A stretch of DNA of 64,000 nucleotides from Amycolatopsis decaplanina DSM 44594 (GTDB taxonomy: Bacteria; Actinomycetota; Actinomycetes; Mycobacteriales; Pseudonocardiaceae), in contig NZ_AOHO01000064.1 in assembly GCF_000342005.1 (NCBI RefSeq), positions 1 through 64,000 on the forward strand, in the 5' to 3' direction. Position numbers and translations under genes: made by a program. The notes beneath the pieces are model-generated. The model was not told where the DNA came from. It searched no databases and saw nothing but the letters and a program-made list of their open reading frames with translations. Each line of letters begins with the position of its first letter. The first letter of the stretch is position 1. Positions 62,276-64,000 of the stretch are shown here, in pieces.

Positions 62276-63676
62276 TCAGGAAGCCGTGTACAGCGCGCCG
62301 AGGAACTCGAGCAACAGCCGCTCCCGCAGCGGACCGGGTGCCGTGGCCAGCAGAGCGTTGATCTCCGCCATCCGGGTGGGCAGCCCCACCTCGCCGCCGA
62401 GACCCGCGGCCGCCAGCAGTCCGGCGAACTGCTCCGGTGTCAAGGTCGCGGGGTCCAATGCGGCGACAAACTCGGCCACCCGCGGGTCGACGACGACCGG
62501 CCCCGCGTCGCGGGCGGCCACGACCGAAGCGGCGAGGTCGGTCAGGAACTCCTCCTCACTCCCCCGGTTCGCGGCCGTCACGGTCAGGTGCAGGTTCGCG
62601 GGCGACGACTCGTGGGCGAACTGCGGCTGGACGTACCAGCCGCGTTCGCGCATCTCGTCCGCGACGGTGAACAGATCGAACCCTGCGCCGTCCTCCACGG
62701 TGAACGCGAGCAGAGTCGACACCGGATCGCCGAGGACTCGCAATCCGTCCAGCGCCTCGATCCCGGCTCGGATCTCCACGGCCGCCTCACGCGCCGCCGA
62801 AGCCAGCTTCCCGTAACCCTCTTCGCCGACATGACGCACGACGGCCCACGCCGCGGCGAGCGGGCCTCCGGACCGCGTGCTCTGCAGCGTGGTGTTCAGC
62901 ATCGTGTAGCCGGGCCAGTCGGCGCTGGCGAAATACTGGGGACGACGCAGCCCGGCATCGGCGTGCAAGAGAACCGACACGCCTTTCGGGCAGTAGGCGT
63001 ACTTGTGCAGATCCACCGACACACTGGTGACGCCGGGAACGTCGAAGCCGAACGGGCCGAGCCCCAGGTACGGCAGCACCCAGCCGCCGATGCAGGCGTC
63101 GACATGGAACCGGACGCCGTGCAGCAGCCCGGCGATCTCCGGGATCGGGTCGAGGACGCCGTGGGCGTACGACGGCGCGCTCGCGACGACGAGCACCGTG
63201 CTGTCGTCGACCGCCGCGGCCATCGCCTCGGGGATAGCGCGGAAGGTCACCGGATCGACCGGTACCGAGACCACGCGGACACCGAAGAAATGCGCCGCCT
63301 TGCGGAACGCGGCGTGCGCGGTCGTGGGCAGCACGATCGTCGGCGAAGACACTTCGGGACGCGCGTCGCGGGCGGCCAGGACGGCGAGCATGCACGACTC
63401 CGTGCCGCCCGAGGTCACCGAACCGACCGTCTCCGCCGTACCGCCCAGCAACCGGGCTGCGGTGCCGACGAGGTCGTTCTCCATCCGCAGCAGGCTCGGG
63501 AACGCCGTCGGGTCGAGTCCGTTGGCCGACGAGGCCAGCGCGTGCGCGGCCGCGCCGAGTTCGTCCACTTCGGACAGGCCGCTGTCGTAGACGTACGCGA
63601 GTGTCCGGCCACCGTGTGTCGGGAGGTCCCCCGCGCGCAGTTCCCGCAGTTCCTTCAGGACGTCCTCGGCGGTCAC
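62276..63676 (-). CDS. Group II PLP-dependent decarboxylase / sphingosine-phosphate-lyase-like
   Basis: The 466-residue protein is a PLP fold-type I decarboxylase/lyase. SVTSGGTESCMLAVLAARD binds the cofactor phosphate, HVDACIGGWVLPY holds the aspartate, and SVDLHKYAYCPKGVSVLLH carries the Schiff-base lysine. The sequence is closer to the sphingosine-1-phosphate lyase/L-tyrosine-decarboxylase branch than to GadB. It is coupled (GTGA) to the transporter gene upstream, so the transporter may move the substrate or product. Substrate not identified. Confidence 0.88.
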   Translation of the reverse strand: MTAEDVLKELRELRAGDLPTHGGRTLAYVYDSGLSEVDELGAAAHALASSANGLDPTAFPSLLRMENDLVGTAARLLGGTAETVGSVTSGGTESCMLAVLAARDARPEVSSPTIVLPTTAHAAFRKAAHFFGVRVVSVPVDPVTFRAIPEAMAAAVDDSTVLVVASAPSYAHGVLDPIPEIAGLLHGVRFHVDACIGGWVLPYLGLGPFGFDVPGVTSVSVDLHKYAYCPKGVSVLLHADAGLRRPQYFASADWPGYTMLNTTLQSTRSGGPLAAAWAVVRHVGEEGYGKLASAAREAAVEIRAGIEALDGLRVLGDPVSTLLAFTVEDGAGFDLFTVADEMRERGWYVQPQFAHESSPANLHLTVTAANRGSEEEFLTDLAASVVAARDAGPVVVDPRVAEFVAALDPATLTPEQFAGLLAAAGLGGEVGLPTRMAEINALLATAPGPLRERLLLEFLGALYTAS

Positions 63677-64000
63677 GACCGGCGCTCCAGCACCGACTTG
63701 CGCAGCAGCGGAATGCCCAGCACGATCAGCACGGCCGGGAGGATAGACGCGCCGAGCAGGATCGCCGTCAGCGCGCTGTCGGGCTGCGCGACCTTGGCGT
63801 CGAGGCTGGACTGGTAGCCGCCGAACTGCAGCACCAGCCCCCAGATCCCCGGCCCGAGCGCGAGCCCCAGCGTCTCGGACGCGGTCCAGACCCCGGCCGC
63901 GACCCCGGCCCTGGTCTCGCCGGTCCGCTCCTCCTCGTCGCTGATCAGGTCCGGCAGGATCGCCAGCGGGAACACCGAGATGCCCGCGTAGCCGACACCG
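63673..64000 (-). CDS. MFS-type transporter, C-terminal part (continues beyond the window)
   Basis: About 108 codons are inside the window; the frame runs off its right end (GVGYAGISVFPLAILPDLIS). DLISDEEERTGETRAGVAAG is typical of the GPH (glycoside-pentoside-hexuronide) sodium symporter branch of the major facilitator superfamily. Two hydrophobic segments remain near the end, followed by a basic tail (LLRKSVLERRS). The stop overlaps the decarboxylase start by four bases. Confidence 0.8.
   Translation of the reverse strand, partial: GVGYAGISVFPLAILPDLISDEEERTGETRAGVAAGVWTASETLGLALGPGIWGLVLQFGGYQSSLDAKVAQPDSALTAILLGASILPAVLIVLGIPLLRKSVLERRS

Noticed and set aside
62276..63676. PLP enzyme considered as the missing EgtE
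   Set aside because: The motifs fit group II decarboxylases/sphingosine-phosphate lyase, not the cysteine-desulfurase-like EgtE fold family, and it is far from egtABCD.

Overview
The window is high-GC actinobacterial DNA, most likely from a member of the Pseudonocardiaceae close to Amycolatopsis. This is inferred from GTG/TTG starts, four-base ATGA/GTGA gene overlaps, ESX accessory genes (EspG, DUF3558), ergothioneine and F420-linked genes, a GarA/FtsR/gcvH neighbourhood like that of Mycobacterium tuberculosis Rv1822-Rv1832, and a Zur-type set of zinc-free ribosomal proteins. No rRNA, tRNA, CRISPR array or complete insertion sequence was seen.

Layout. 0.1-7.6 kb: a minus-strand MoxR-DUF58-VWA operon, a membrane P-loop ATPase, a MobA-like nucleotidyltransferase and a secreted NlpC/P60 cell-wall hydrolase. 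7.6-16.1 kb: aconitase (acnA) with a promoter/operator resembling AcnR sites, an alpha/beta hydrolase, a LysR regulator divergent from an MFS-SDR-darcynin operon, and a nucleotidyltransferase-fold protein. 16.3-23 kb: a secreted tripeptidyl-peptidase-like hydrolase, an F420-type reductase and egtABCD (ergothioneine). 23-26.4 kb: a LysR gene divergent from an amino-acid dehydrogenase, then proline iminopeptidase. 26.5-29.7 kb: an ESX-associated operon. 29.8-34.7 kb: a probable acnR (22 kb from its presumed target), two CNNM/CBS membrane proteins, a conserved actinobacterial protein and a membrane-anchored binding-domain protein. 35-44.2 kb: XRE and NTF2-like genes, gcvP under a tandem glycine riboswitch, two MerR regulators, a TetR gene, a bifunctional-nuclease family protein, garA, gcvH and a CDP-alcohol phosphatidyltransferase. 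44.2-50.8 kb: two paralogous lipoproteins; an unusual four-gene operon (J-domain/pseudokinase, vWA, divergent adenylosuccinate synthetase, NrtR-like Nudix/winged helix); and a DD-carboxypeptidase. 51-56.5 kb: acyl-CoA ligase, dienoyl-CoA isomerase-like protein, hydrolase, siroheme synthase and ankyrin protein. 56.6-60.4 kb: the zinc-starvation cluster around a Zur-like box. 60.5-64 kb: DUF899, SRPBCC/ArsR genes with a large operator, a PLP decarboxylase and a truncated transporter.

How the parts fit. Central carbon and glycine metabolism have visible control: the AcnR-type operator on acnA, the glycine riboswitch on gcvP, gcvH, and GarA as regulator of 2-oxoglutarate/glutamate flux. Zinc economy is handled by the divergent rpmB-rpmG-rpsN-rpsR and COG0523-rpmE-rpmF-COG0523 operons. 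The best candidate for a poorly described system is 46.3-50.1 kb: four coupled genes pairing a J-domain pseudokinase and a vWA protein with an adenylosuccinate synthetase homologue whose aspartate-binding loop is altered and a Nudix protein that has lost its catalytic glutamates. Two families of intergenic palindromes recur across the window. One sits between convergent genes and in one place supplies the stop codons of both.
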